Positions 50,885-58,031 of a stretch of DNA of 64,000 nucleotides are shown here, piece by piece. The DNA lies in assembly GCA_902800045.1 (NCBI GenBank), contig CADCCZ010000001.1, positions 911,346 to 975,345 of the forward strand, in the 5' to 3' direction. This DNA comes from an uncultured Bacteroidia bacterium (GTDB taxonomy: Bacteria; Bacteroidota; Bacteroidia; Bacteroidales; ML635J-15). The notes below the pieces were generated by a model. It made no database searches and was not told the DNA's origin. It saw nothing but the letters and a program-made list of their open reading frames with translations. The translations under genes were made by a program, and so were the position numbers. The stretch's first letter is position 1. Every line of letters starts with the position of its first letter.

Positions 50885-50913
50885 GTAGAGGCGTTGCGAG
50901 CAACAGCCTCTAC
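50885..50913. repeat. Dispersed hairpin (GTAGAGGC / GCCTCTAC)
   Basis: Outer arms GTAGAGGC (50885-50892) and GCCTCTAC (50906-50913), inner arms GTTGC / GCAAC with one bulged A. It is preceded by AGTTAAGAGTTAAGAG tandem units (about 50857-50878) and followed by TCAAAT(C)C units (50918-50938). Confidence 0.75.
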
Positions 50914-50946
50914 TTTTCAAATCTTCAAATCCTCAAATAAAAAGAA

Positions 50947-51981
50947 ATGACACTAAACGACAGAATAGAAATCCTCGCATCTTTCGGCGACGACCTTGCC
51001 GACATCTGCAATGGCAAGGAAGTAGAAGGTTTTCCTGGATTCGAAAAGATAAAGGTCTACAATCCTTGGTTCACCGAGGAGAATGTGAGATTTTGCTTGC
51101 AAAACTGGCATTCGCAACTAGAAAGGAAATCGCTTACAGATTTTTGCTCGAAATACCATATAGATGAGAAATTGTCGAATTTCCGCGTGGCGATAGTGAT
51201 GGCCGGCAATATTCCAATGGTAGGTTTCCACGATTTCGCCTGTGCATTCTTGTGCGGTGTGAAGATTGTCGCAAAATTGTCGAGCAAGGACAATGTGCTA
51301 ATGAAATGGGCAATCGACCAGATTATGGCAAAATCGCCAGAACTATCCGACCGCATAACCTATACCGAAGAAAGACTGCCCGAATTCGACGCCGTAATCG
51401 CAACAGGCAGCAACAACACCAACCGCTACTTCGAATACTATTTCGGCAAGTACGACAAGATTCTGCGCCACAACCGCAATTCGGTCGCCATACTCGACGG
51501 CACCGAAACCGCCGAACAGCTCGAAGCTCTCGCCGACGATGTTTTCATGTATTTCGGTCTTGGTTGCCGTAGCGTATCAAAATTCTATCTACCAGAAGGT
51601 TACGACTTCAACAAAATGGGCGAAGCTTTCCAGAAATATGCCGACATCATTAACCACAACAAGTACAACAACAACTACAGCTACCAGTACGCAGTAATGG
51701 GAATGAACAAGATAGAGCATGTCAATTTCGGACACCTGCTGCTGACAGAGAAAAAAGACCTCAACTCTCCCATCGGCGTTGTGCATTTCGAATACTACAG
51801 CGACATAAACAAACTTGCAGAAGAACTCGCCCTGCAATCCGACAATATCCAATGCGTAGTGTCGAAAAACAAAATTTTCGAAAATTGCATTAATTTTGGC
51901 GAAACACAAAAGCCAAATATTTATAACTTTGCAGATAATATTGACACGATAAAATTCATAACAGGACTATGCAAAAAGTAA
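50947..51981 (+). CDS. LuxC-type acyl-CoA reductase
   Basis: 344 residues of the LuxC/acyl-CoA reductase family. 'FRVAIVMAGNIPMVGFHDFACAFLCGVKIVAKLSSKDNVLMKW' is the NADPH-binding region. 'VIATGSNNTNRYFEYYFGKY' and 'ILRHNRNSVAILDGTETAEQLEALADDVFMYFGLGCRSVSKFY' contain the catalytic Cys in 'GLGCRS'. It would reduce an acyl-CoA to the aldehyde. No luxD, luxE or luciferase is near; in Bacteroidota this enzyme occurs alone. Its last codons overlap the next gene by 13 bases. Confidence 0.88.
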   Translation: MTLNDRIEILASFGDDLADICNGKEVEGFPGFEKIKVYNPWFTEENVRFCLQNWHSQLERKSLTDFCSKYHIDEKLSNFRVAIVMAGNIPMVGFHDFACAFLCGVKIVAKLSSKDNVLMKWAIDQIMAKSPELSDRITYTEERLPEFDAVIATGSNNTNRYFEYYFGKYDKILRHNRNSVAILDGTETAEQLEALADDVFMYFGLGCRSVSKFYLPEGYDFNKMGEAFQKYADIINHNKYNNNYSYQYAVMGMNKIEHVNFGHLLLTEKKDLNSPIGVVHFEYYSDINKLAEELALQSDNIQCVVSKNKIFENCINFGETQKPNIYNFADNIDTIKFITGLCKK

Positions 51982-52550
51982 TAAAATACAAAATCTCTGA
52001 CGATCTCGAATTCGTAAGGGAAATAGAAATGAAGGACGACTCTACATTCAAGGACCTTCACGTAGCAATACAAAAGGCTTGCAAGTACGACCCATCGCTT
52101 ATCACAATGTTCTATATTGCCGATGAAAACTGGGAAGTAAGCGACGAGCCTGAAAACGAAATCCTGCTCGAACGCATGGACGAAAAGACACAGCAGGACT
52201 GCCGTCTGATGGAAGACACTCCTCTGAATTTCGTAAAGCCCGAAAAAGGACAGAAATATCTGTATCTATATGACTTACTTGGCGAAAACAGCTTTTTTGT
52301 TGAGGTTGTCGATGTTCGCAACTATACCAAGAAGGACGAAAAGACAAAATTCCCCAAATGCACATTAGCCGAAGGTTTGCCCCCGAAGCAGCTGGAGCTC
52401 GAAGACATTGAAGAAGAATTCGGTGGCGAAGAAAATCTCGAAAGTTTCGACGATTTTGACGAAGAGGAGGAAAATCCGTACTACGACAACGAATTCGAAG
52501 ACGGATACGATGAATTCGGCGGCGGATACAACGACGACTACAATTACTAA
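51969..52550 (+). CDS. pRiA4b ORF3-like protein with acidic tail
   Basis: 193 residues. 'LEFVREIEMKDDSTFKDLHVAIQKACKYDPSLITMFYI' is the start of a PRiA4_ORF3-type fold, with 'LNFVKPEKGQKYLYLYDLLGENSFFVEVVDV' after it. The last 55 residues are extremely acidic and Tyr/Gly-rich ('EEFGGEENLESFDDFDEEEENPYYDNEF'). The family is named from a plasmid gene, but this form is chromosomal. Tight overlap with the LuxC gene and a 12-base gap to miaA suggest one operon. Role unknown. Confidence 0.75.
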   Translation: MQKVIKYKISDDLEFVREIEMKDDSTFKDLHVAIQKACKYDPSLITMFYIADENWEVSDEPENEILLERMDEKTQQDCRLMEDTPLNFVKPEKGQKYLYLYDLLGENSFFVEVVDVRNYTKKDEKTKFPKCTLAEGLPPKQLELEDIEEEFGGEENLESFDDFDEEEENPYYDNEFEDGYDEFGGGYNDDYNY

Positions 52551-52562
52551 AATCGTATCCAC

Positions 52563-53462
52563 TTGGCAAAATTCCTTATTATAATAGCAGGTCCGACAGG
52601 AGTTGGAAAAACCGACCTTAGCATAGGTATTGCCAAGCATTTCGACTCCGAAATATTATCGTGCGACTCACGACAGTTCTACCGTGAACTGGGAATTGGT
52701 GTCGCCAAGCCTACCGCAGAACAGATGAAAATGGTAAAGCACCATTTCATCGACAATGTTTCGGTAAGCGAACGCTATAGCATCTGGCAGTACGAAGACG
52801 ACGCCATAAAACTGCTCGACGAATATTACAAAACTCACGACATTGCAGTAATGTGCGGTGGCTCTGGACTTTACATCGATGCTGTATGCAACGGGATCGA
52901 CCTTATGCCCGACCCCGACCCTGTAATCCGACAGGAAGTCATCGACTTATACAAAGAAAAGGGAATCGAAGCACTTCGTTTCGAACTACAACGCATCGAC
53001 CCCGATTACTATGCTACCGTTGACCTCAAAAATCCACAGCGAATAATGCGTGGCATCGAGATGACACGGCAAACCGGCAAACCATTTTCGCAGTTCAGAA
53101 CCAACATCAGGCAGAAACGCAATTTCATGCCCGTCAAAATTTTGGTCAACACCGACCGTAATGTTCTGTACGATAGGATAAACCGCCGTGTGGACATAAT
53201 GGTTGAGCGCGGACTTGTTGATGAAGCACGCTCGCTGATGCAATATCGCGACATGGTTGCCCTCAAGACCATCGGCTACACCGAACTTTTCGACCATTTC
53301 GATGGCAAAACAAGCCTCGACGAAGCAATAGAACTCATAAAACGCAATTCGCGCCGATATGCCCGCCGTCAGATAACTTGGTTTCACCGAAACAACGAAT
53401 ACATTGAGTGCGAACCAGTTGCCGAAACCATATTGACAAAAATATCAGAGAGAATTAAATAA
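52563..53462 (+). CDS. miaA: tRNA dimethylallyltransferase MiaA
   Basis: 299 residues. 'LIIIAGPTGVGKTDLSIGIAKHFDSEILSCDSRQFYRELGIGVAKPT' holds the P-loop and the DSRQ tRNA contact. 'VMCGGSGLYIDAVCNGID' and 'LVDEARSLMQYRDMVALKTIGYTELFDHFDG' are family motifs. It prenylates A37 of tRNAs reading UNN codons. No ATG fits; the frame starts with TTG at 52563, 12 bases after the previous stop, and the resulting N-terminus has the family's normal length, so TTG is likely the true start. Confidence 0.93.
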   Translation: MAKFLIIIAGPTGVGKTDLSIGIAKHFDSEILSCDSRQFYRELGIGVAKPTAEQMKMVKHHFIDNVSVSERYSIWQYEDDAIKLLDEYYKTHDIAVMCGGSGLYIDAVCNGIDLMPDPDPVIRQEVIDLYKEKGIEALRFELQRIDPDYYATVDLKNPQRIMRGIEMTRQTGKPFSQFRTNIRQKRNFMPVKILVNTDRNVLYDRINRRVDIMVERGLVDEARSLMQYRDMVALKTIGYTELFDHFDGKTSLDEAIELIKRNSRRYARRQITWFHRNNEYIECEPVAETILTKISERIK

Positions 53463-53487
53463 AGGTACTAACGAAAATTATATGATT

Positions 53488-54009
53488 ATGAAAAAGAACA
53501 TTTTTTTAGCAATCAGTTTTGCTTTGGGACTAACAGCCATGGTATCATGCAACCAGACTCAGGCAAACAACGAAACCGAGGTTAAGGACAAGGAAGTTGT
53601 CGCCCAGAACAATACTCCAAAGGAAATTGAGGAACTTGCGAACGACCTGATGACGGAAGAAGCAAACGCCGAAATCGAAAAAGCGGAAAAGGGCGAGGTT
53701 GTAAACATCGACGAAAAGAATTTCAGCAAGATTGTTGCCAAGGGCGTTGTGCTTGTTGACTTTTTTGCAACCTGGTGCGGACCATGCAAGATGCAGAAGC
53801 CAGTTCTTGCCGAAGTAGCAAAGGAAAACGTTGGCAAAATTGTTGTCGGAACTGTTGATACCGACAAATGCCCTAACCTGTCGAGCCGATACAACATACG
53901 TTCTATTCCATGCATGATTCTTTTCGAAGACGGCAAGGAAGTGAAGCGCATAATTGGCTACCACGAAAAGGCAGAACTTATGAAGGAACTAATCGGATAT
54001 GTTGATTAA
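53488..54009 (+). CDS. Thioredoxin-domain lipoprotein
   Basis: 173 residues from the ATG at 53488 (an ATG two codons earlier at 53482 is also possible). The lipoprotein signal 'MKKNIFLAISFALGLTAMVSC' is followed by a Glu/Lys-rich linker of about 50 residues. A complete thioredoxin domain has 'VVLVDFFATWCGPCKMQKPVLAEVAK' with the WCGPC active site and the cis-proline turn 'RSIPCMILFEDGKEV', which has a Cys just after the Pro. It is tethered to a membrane on the periplasmic side and likely reduces disulfides there. A strong terminator follows. Confidence 0.9.
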   Translation: MKKNIFLAISFALGLTAMVSCNQTQANNETEVKDKEVVAQNNTPKEIEELANDLMTEEANAEIEKAEKGEVVNIDEKNFSKIVAKGVVLVDFFATWCGPCKMQKPVLAEVAKENVGKIVVGTVDTDKCPNLSSRYNIRSIPCMILFEDGKEVKRIIGYHEKAELMKELIGYVD

Positions 54010-54017
54010 CAGATAAC

Positions 54018-54049
54018 AAAAAAGCCCAGAAAATTCTGGGCTTTTTTTG
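54018..54049. terminator. Bidirectional rho-independent terminator
   Basis: AAAAGCCCAGAA / TTCTGGGCTTTT with a short AA-containing loop and T-runs on both strands, between the thioredoxin gene and a convergent gene. Confidence 0.88.
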
Positions 54050-54064
54050 TTTTTAACAGGTGGT

Positions 54065-54376
54065 TTAGCCTAACATTGCGAACAAGCTACCGTATGCTGC
54101 ACCAATTATTGCAACAACGATAATGTAGTATACAATGTACAAAGCACCGAAGATAATACCAATGATTGATGTTATCTTACCAGCCTTAAGCATACCTTCA
54201 CCAGCGTACTGATCTGGAGCTGCATTGTAAGCTTCATAACCTTTCTTAGCAAGTACAAGACCTACTATACCGCAAATTAAACCTACAAAAAAGCATCCAA
54301 ATACGATGGAGCAAATACCCAATACCAATGCAGCTACTGCATACGGTGCATTCTGTTTTTGAACTTGATCAGTCAT
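54065..54376 (-). CDS. DUF4190-like two-helix membrane protein, paralogue A
   Basis: 103 residues with two membrane regions: 'APYAVAALVLGICSIVFGCFFVGLICGIVGLVLAKKGYEAY' and 'AGKITSIIGIIFGALYIVYYIIVVAIIGAAYGS'. The first 45 residues differ from the neighbour at 54572 at only a handful of conservative positions, so the two arose by tandem duplication. The C-terminal helix has diverged more. It has its own promoter element. Together with DUF2752 at 54930 this repeats the pair at 50151-50853. Function unknown. Confidence 0.8.
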   Translation of the reverse strand: MTDQVQKQNAPYAVAALVLGICSIVFGCFFVGLICGIVGLVLAKKGYEAYNAAPDQYAGEGMLKAGKITSIIGIIFGALYIVYYIIVVAIIGAAYGSLFAMLG

Positions 54377-54402
54377 ATTATTAATTTTTAAATTTTACTT
54401 TA

Positions 54403-54410
54403 CAAAAGTA
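54403..54410 (-). promoter_or_regulatory. -7 element for paralogue A
   Basis: TACTTTTG on the minus strand, 27 bases before the ATG at 54376. Confidence 0.55.
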
Positions 54411-54571
54411 TGTATTTTAAAATATATGGCAATAATTTTTTTTCAAAAATTTTAACATGGGAAAAACTTATTATTCTACATTTTTTTATACTCGGTAAAA
54501 GCATAACTTTCAGGACATAACATCCAGATGCGTCTATTGTATATGACTACTGCTAGCTGTATATTGAAACT

Positions 54572-54883
54572 TTACATTGCAGAACCGCACATTCCTATAC
54601 AAAAAGCACCTAATATTAACACCCACACAATCCAATATAATATATGTATTACACTGAAGACGATGCCGACAATCGACGTTATCTTTCCAGCAATCAGCAT
54701 TCCTTTACCTGTATACATTTCTGGATTTGTATAATAAGCATCGTTGCCTTTCTTTGCAAGTACAAGTCCTATAATACCGCATATTAATCCGATAAATAAG
54801 CATCCAAACACGATGGAGCAAATACCAAGTACCATTGCAGCTACTGCATATGGAGCATTTTGTTTTTGAAACTGATCTGTCAT
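54572..54883 (-). CDS. DUF4190-like two-helix membrane protein, paralogue B
   Basis: 103 residues, the same length as paralogue A. It has 'APYAVAAMVLGICSIVFGCLFIGLICGIIGLVLAKKGNDAY' then 'AGKITSIVGIVFSVIHILYWIVWVLILGAFCIG'. It lies 46 bases downstream of a DUF2752 gene in the same direction, so DUF2752, B and possibly A form one unit. The 188-base gap before paralogue A is AT-rich and contains no gene. Role unknown. Confidence 0.8.
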   Translation of the reverse strand: MTDQFQKQNAPYAVAAMVLGICSIVFGCLFIGLICGIIGLVLAKKGNDAYYTNPEMYTGKGMLIAGKITSIVGIVFSVIHILYWIVWVLILGAFCIGMCGSAM

Positions 54884-54929
54884 ATTATTAAACGTTTAAT
54901 TGATGTCACAAATACCAAACTAATTAATC

Positions 54930-55226
54930 TTAAAACATCACATTCTGATATACCCAGTTGAAAGCGAACGCAACAAGGTTTACAATTACGATTATCCAGG
55001 CTACCTTTTTGGTCATCAAATGCTTAGCGAACAAGACTATGCATGCTATTATCGTAAGAACCCATACCACGATAGGAGGAAACTGAACTATGCACCCCCA
55101 TACATCGCCACGCAACAATGATATCAGCGAACGCTGGAAACCGCACATCGGGCAACTAATCCCAAACAACTGCTTGTATGCACAAGGCAGCATGTGTTCG
55201 TTAAGCCAATTAATTACTGTTTCCAA
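54930..55226 (-). CDS. DUF2752 family membrane protein (second copy)
   Basis: 98 residues. The signature 'LFGISCPMCGFQRSLISLLRGDVWGC' is followed by two hydrophobic helices. It corresponds segment for segment to the protein at 50151 ('CPGCGMQRAIIELLRGN'), but on the other strand and diverged. It lies 11 bases after the LRR gene stop and precedes the two DUF4190-like genes. Function unknown; the conserved pairing suggests a two-part membrane complex. Confidence 0.86.
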   Translation of the reverse strand: METVINWLNEHMLPCAYKQLFGISCPMCGFQRSLISLLRGDVWGCIVQFPPIVVWVLTIIACIVLFAKHLMTKKVAWIIVIVNLVAFAFNWVYQNVMF

Positions 55227-55237
55227 AGCGATAAATA

Positions 55238-56308
55238 TTATTTCTTTTTCTTCTTTGTATTCTTTCTCACACCAATATCCTTGCGTGCTCGAGCTACAGT
55301 CTCGCTGGTACGAAGACGTGTTGCATTGTCAACATTCACAGAAACTTCCTCTTCCTCGAATTCGGCTTCACCCTTCTTGCGTTTAGCCACACTCGGATCC
55401 GAAACCGGCTTGCCTCCATACAAAACATTGTCGATATTGAACTTGCAGTCGGCAAATGACTCCTCGTGGAACAATACATCCTTTACATTGCCAGTGCGAC
55501 TGGTATTGCAAGCTACTGTCGTCAGCGAACGGCACTCGGCAAATGCATTTCGCGAGACTATCGTCTTTACATACGACTCCTGCACCTTTGTAAATATTAC
55601 TGTTACAAGGCTTCGGCACGACATGAAAGCACCTTCTTCTACCCTACGCACATTGTCGTACAGCGAAACCGTCTTCAGTGCCCAGCAATTGGCAAAAGCC
55701 TCCTTGCCGACTATTCGCAACGACTTTGGGAAACGCACTGCAGCAAGCGCCTTGCATCCCTCGAAAGCATAAGCACCTATTTCCTGCAAACCTTCGGGCA
55801 AAACGGCCTCCATGAGACCACTTGCGCGAAATGCTCCTGGATTTATCACGGTAAGTTTGCTTGGAAAATGAAAGTTTCTAAGATTAGTGCAGTTGCGGAA
55901 ACAATCGGGCCCGATACGCTTCACGTTACTCGAAATGCCCAAATTCGATAGGTTCACGCACCAACGGAAAGCACTGCTGTCGATAATCTCCACATTGTCG
56001 GGAATGGTAACGCAGGTAATATTGCGACATCCATAAAATGCCTTTGCTCCTATCCTCTTTACCGGGTAAAACTTGCCGTTAATCTTTATCTGACGCATTA
56101 TGTTTACCTGAGTCGGCGTTTCTTCGTTGTAGTTAATGTCAACATACAACGACTTCTTGTTCTCCTCAAATGCATATCTGATACCGAAATACTTGAAATG
56201 CATAGAATCGACAACTTCTGCCTCTTGTGCTTCGGCATCCTCCTGTGCGAAGGAATTTGAAACCAAAAGCATCAACATTAATATCGACAACAGAAAAATG
56301 CGTTTCAT
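55238..56308 (-). CDS. BspA-type leucine-rich repeat exported protein
   Basis: 356 residues with the signal peptide 'MKRIFLLSILMLMLLVSNSFAQ'. At least seven LRR_5 units follow between about residues 80 and 275: 'VKRIGAKAFYGCRNITCVTIPDNVEIIDSSAFRWCVNLSNL', '...LQEIGAYAFEGCKALAAVRFPKSL...'. The C-terminal 70 residues are charged and end in a poly-lysine run. BspA-like repeats mediate adhesion or protein contact at the surface, but here no sorting domain is present, so the location is periplasm or outer membrane. It is first in the unit with DUF2752/DUF4190-like genes. Confidence 0.87.
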   Translation of the reverse strand: MKRIFLLSILMLMLLVSNSFAQEDAEAQEAEVVDSMHFKYFGIRYAFEENKKSLYVDINYNEETPTQVNIMRQIKINGKFYPVKRIGAKAFYGCRNITCVTIPDNVEIIDSSAFRWCVNLSNLGISSNVKRIGPDCFRNCTNLRNFHFPSKLTVINPGAFRASGLMEAVLPEGLQEIGAYAFEGCKALAAVRFPKSLRIVGKEAFANCWALKTVSLYDNVRRVEEGAFMSCRSLVTVIFTKVQESYVKTIVSRNAFAECRSLTTVACNTSRTGNVKDVLFHEESFADCKFNIDNVLYGGKPVSDPSVAKRKKGEAEFEEEEVSVNVDNATRLRTSETVARARKDIGVRKNTKKKKK

Positions 56309-56327
56309 ACGACAAACATTTAGACTG

Positions 56328-56335
56328 CAAAATTA
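56328..56335 (-). promoter_or_regulatory. -7 element for the LRR gene
   Basis: TAATTTTG on the minus strand, 20 bases before the ATG at 56308. Confidence 0.55.
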
Positions 56336-56367
56336 AAAATAGTTTTCAAAATTAATGCCAAGATGGT

Positions 56368-57270
56368 TCAACTTCGTGGATGGTGCATCAAAATTTCCTC
56401 GAGCAAGGTCTGCTTATTGATGTGAGTGTAAATTTCTGTAGTTGTAATCGACTCGTGGCCAAGCATTTCCTGCACAACCCTAAGGTCGGCGCCGCGCTCA
56501 ATGAGATGTGTTGCAAACGAATGACGGAAAGTATGCGGAGAAACATTCTTTTCTATTCCAGCCGCCTTGCAAGTCTGCTTTATGATTGTAAAAATCATTG
56601 CACGAGTAAGTTTTTTGCCGTTGCGGTTGAGGAAAAGAATGTCGCCACTGCCCTTCTGCGGCTCGATGTGGTTGCGGAACGACTTCATATAGTTGTCGAT
56701 TTCCTGCATTGCCTTGTGACCGATTGGCACCAGCCGCTGCTTGTCGCCCTTACCGACTACGCGGATAAACTCCTCGCCGAAAAACAAGTCGGACAGCCGC
56801 AAGCCAACTAGTTCCGACACACGCAAACCACAGCCGTACAGCACTTCGATTATAGCCCTGTTGCGGTGTCCAAGTTCGGTGCTGACATCGATGGTGCGTA
56901 TTATCGCTTCAATTTCCTCAACGGTAAGCACAGTAGGCAGATGACGGGCAAGTTTCGGTGTTTCAATAAGTTCGGTCGGGTCATCATCAATCTGGTCGTC
57001 AACGAGCAAAAACTTATACAGCGACTTTATTGCCGAAATGGCGTGCGACTGCGAAGTTGCAGCAATGTCCTGCGATGCAATATGGCGTATGTATTCGCGA
57101 AGCATATCGGTATCGACCTCGGCAAAATTGCCCGAAAAGCCGATTTTATCAAGGTACTGATCGAGTTTTGTCAGTTCCTGCATATACGAAATGTGCGTAT
57201 TCTCCGAAAGAGAGCGTTCCAGCATTATGTACGCCTCGTATTCCTTGAGTGTTGTTTCGCGCGGTTTCAT
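56368..57270 (-). CDS. xerD: Tyrosine recombinase XerD
   Basis: 300 residues, typical for XerC/XerD. An N-terminal SAM-like core-binding domain ('YEAYIMLERSLSENTHISYMQELTKLDQYLDKIGF') is followed by the catalytic domain with Arg in 'YGCGLRVSELVGLRLSDL', Lys in 'GKGDKQRLVPIG', 'SPHTFRHSFATHLIERGADLRVVQEMLGHESITTTEIYTHI' (H-x-x-R, H and Tyr nucleophile). All catalytic residues are present. It resolves chromosome dimers at dif. It sits next to aroQ, divergently, as often in Bacteroidota. It is not part of a mobile element. Confidence 0.93.
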   Translation of the reverse strand: MKPRETTLKEYEAYIMLERSLSENTHISYMQELTKLDQYLDKIGFSGNFAEVDTDMLREYIRHIASQDIAATSQSHAISAIKSLYKFLLVDDQIDDDPTELIETPKLARHLPTVLTVEEIEAIIRTIDVSTELGHRNRAIIEVLYGCGLRVSELVGLRLSDLFFGEEFIRVVGKGDKQRLVPIGHKAMQEIDNYMKSFRNHIEPQKGSGDILFLNRNGKKLTRAMIFTIIKQTCKAAGIEKNVSPHTFRHSFATHLIERGADLRVVQEMLGHESITTTEIYTHINKQTLLEEILMHHPRS

Positions 57271-57295
57271 TGTTCTATGTTTCGCAAATAAGTTT

Positions 57296-57303
57296 TACCT
57301 TTG
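57296..57303 (+). promoter_or_regulatory. -7 element (TACCTTTG) for aroQ
   Basis: 18 bases before the ATG at 57322. Confidence 0.6.
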
Positions 57304-57321
57304 CAAAAATAATAAAAACAG

Positions 57322-57741
57322 ATGAAACTATTAATCATAAACGGTCCTAACCTTGGAAACATAGGTCGTCGAGAACCGGAAATTTACGGACACGAGGATT
57401 TTGAATCATACCTTGAATCGTTGAAGAAGGAATTTCCGAAACACGAAATACATTATTTCCAGTCGCATCACGAGGGCGAGATTGTAGAAAAGATGCATTC
57501 TGCCGACGCAGAAAATTACAACGGCATAATCCTCAATGCAGGTGCATATTCGCATAGTTCCTACGCCATCCGCGATGCGGTTGCAGCAATCGAAATCCCT
57601 GTAGTCATGGTACATGTTTCAAATGTTTATGCCCGCGAGAATTTCCGTCACGAAAATGTGATTGCAGCAAAATGCAAGGGTGTGATAACAGGCTTTGGAC
57701 TAAAGTCGTACGAACTGGCGGTAAGAAGCTTCGCTGGCTAA
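57322..57741 (+). CDS. aroQ: 3-dehydroquinate dehydratase, type II
   Basis: 139 residues, normal for the dodecameric type II enzyme. 'LIINGPNLGNIGRREPEIYG' is the N-terminal signature with the lid Arg and the catalytic Tyr. 'YNGIILNAGAYSHSSYAIRDAV' holds the Asn/His substrate site and 'VMVHVSNVYARENFRHENVIAAKCKGVITGFG' closes it. It makes 3-dehydroshikimate in the shikimate pathway. The usual 'GPNLNLLG' reads 'GPNLGNIG', a mild change. Single-gene unit divergent from xerD. Confidence 0.94.
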   Translation: MKLLIINGPNLGNIGRREPEIYGHEDFESYLESLKKEFPKHEIHYFQSHHEGEIVEKMHSADAENYNGIILNAGAYSHSSYAIRDAVAAIEIPVVMVHVSNVYARENFRHENVIAAKCKGVITGFGLKSYELAVRSFAG

Positions 57742-57800
57742 AAGGCTTACAGACGAAAAGGCCAACAGGCTAACAGACTGTGAGTCTGTAAGACTGTTAG
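57738..57800. repeat. GGCTAAAAGGCTTACAG-type repeat with hairpins
   Basis: Tandem-like GGCTAA/CAGGCTAACAG units ending in ACAGACT-gtg-AGTCTGT (57773-57789), itself enclosed by CTAACAG / CTGTTAG. Related units occur near 47868-47905. Confidence 0.7.
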
Positions 57801-57841
57801 ACATTTCTTCACTTTAGTATTTCCCTAACCGAAAAAAGCAT

Positions 57842-57849
57842 TACCTTTG
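57842..57849 (+). promoter_or_regulatory. -7 element (TACCTTTG) for tRNA-Arg
   Basis: 11 bases before the mature tRNA 5' end. Confidence 0.6.
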
Positions 57850-57860
57850 CAAACGCATAC

Positions 57861-57932
57861 GGCCCCTTAGTTTAATGGATAAAATTTGGGATTCCGGTTC
57901 CTACGATAGGCGTTCGATTCGCCTAGGGGTCA
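57861..57932 (+). tRNA. tRNA-Arg (CCG)
   Basis: Acceptor GGCCCCT / AGGGGTC (one G-T pair), anticodon stem TGGGA / TCCTA with loop TTCCGGT and anticodon CCG at 57894-57896, T-arm AGGCGTTCGATTCGCCT. The D-arm GTTT/AAAT is weak but present. CCA is not encoded. A terminator follows directly, so it is a single-gene transcript. Confidence 0.95.
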
Positions 57933-57938
57933 CAAAAG

Positions 57939-57966
57939 AAGCGTCTCGGGGAGGCGCTTTTTTTGT
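57939..57966 (+). terminator. Rho-independent terminator of tRNA-Arg
   Basis: Stem AAGCGTCT / AGGCGCTT (one G-T pair), CGGGG loop, T7 run. Confidence 0.85.
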
Positions 57967-57971
57967 GTTTG

Positions 57972-58012
57972 TTACAAAAAAAAAGGCCGCAACAAAAAAT
58001 GTTGCGACCTCT
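57972..58012 (-). terminator. Rho-independent terminator of the T9SS protein gene
   Basis: On the minus strand GGTCGCAACA-ttttt-TGTTGCGGCC followed by a long T-run. It lies back to back with the tRNA terminator. Confidence 0.88.
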
Positions 58013-58031
58013 AACAATATGAAAACGAATT

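Noticed and set aside
50947..51981. LuxC as evidence for bioluminescence genes
   Set aside because: No luxA/B/D/E are near. Stand-alone acyl-CoA reductases of this family are common in the phylum.
56368..57270. Tyrosine recombinase as an integrase of a mobile element
   Set aside because: Sequence and length are those of housekeeping XerD, next to aroQ, far from the defence island and without attachment repeats.
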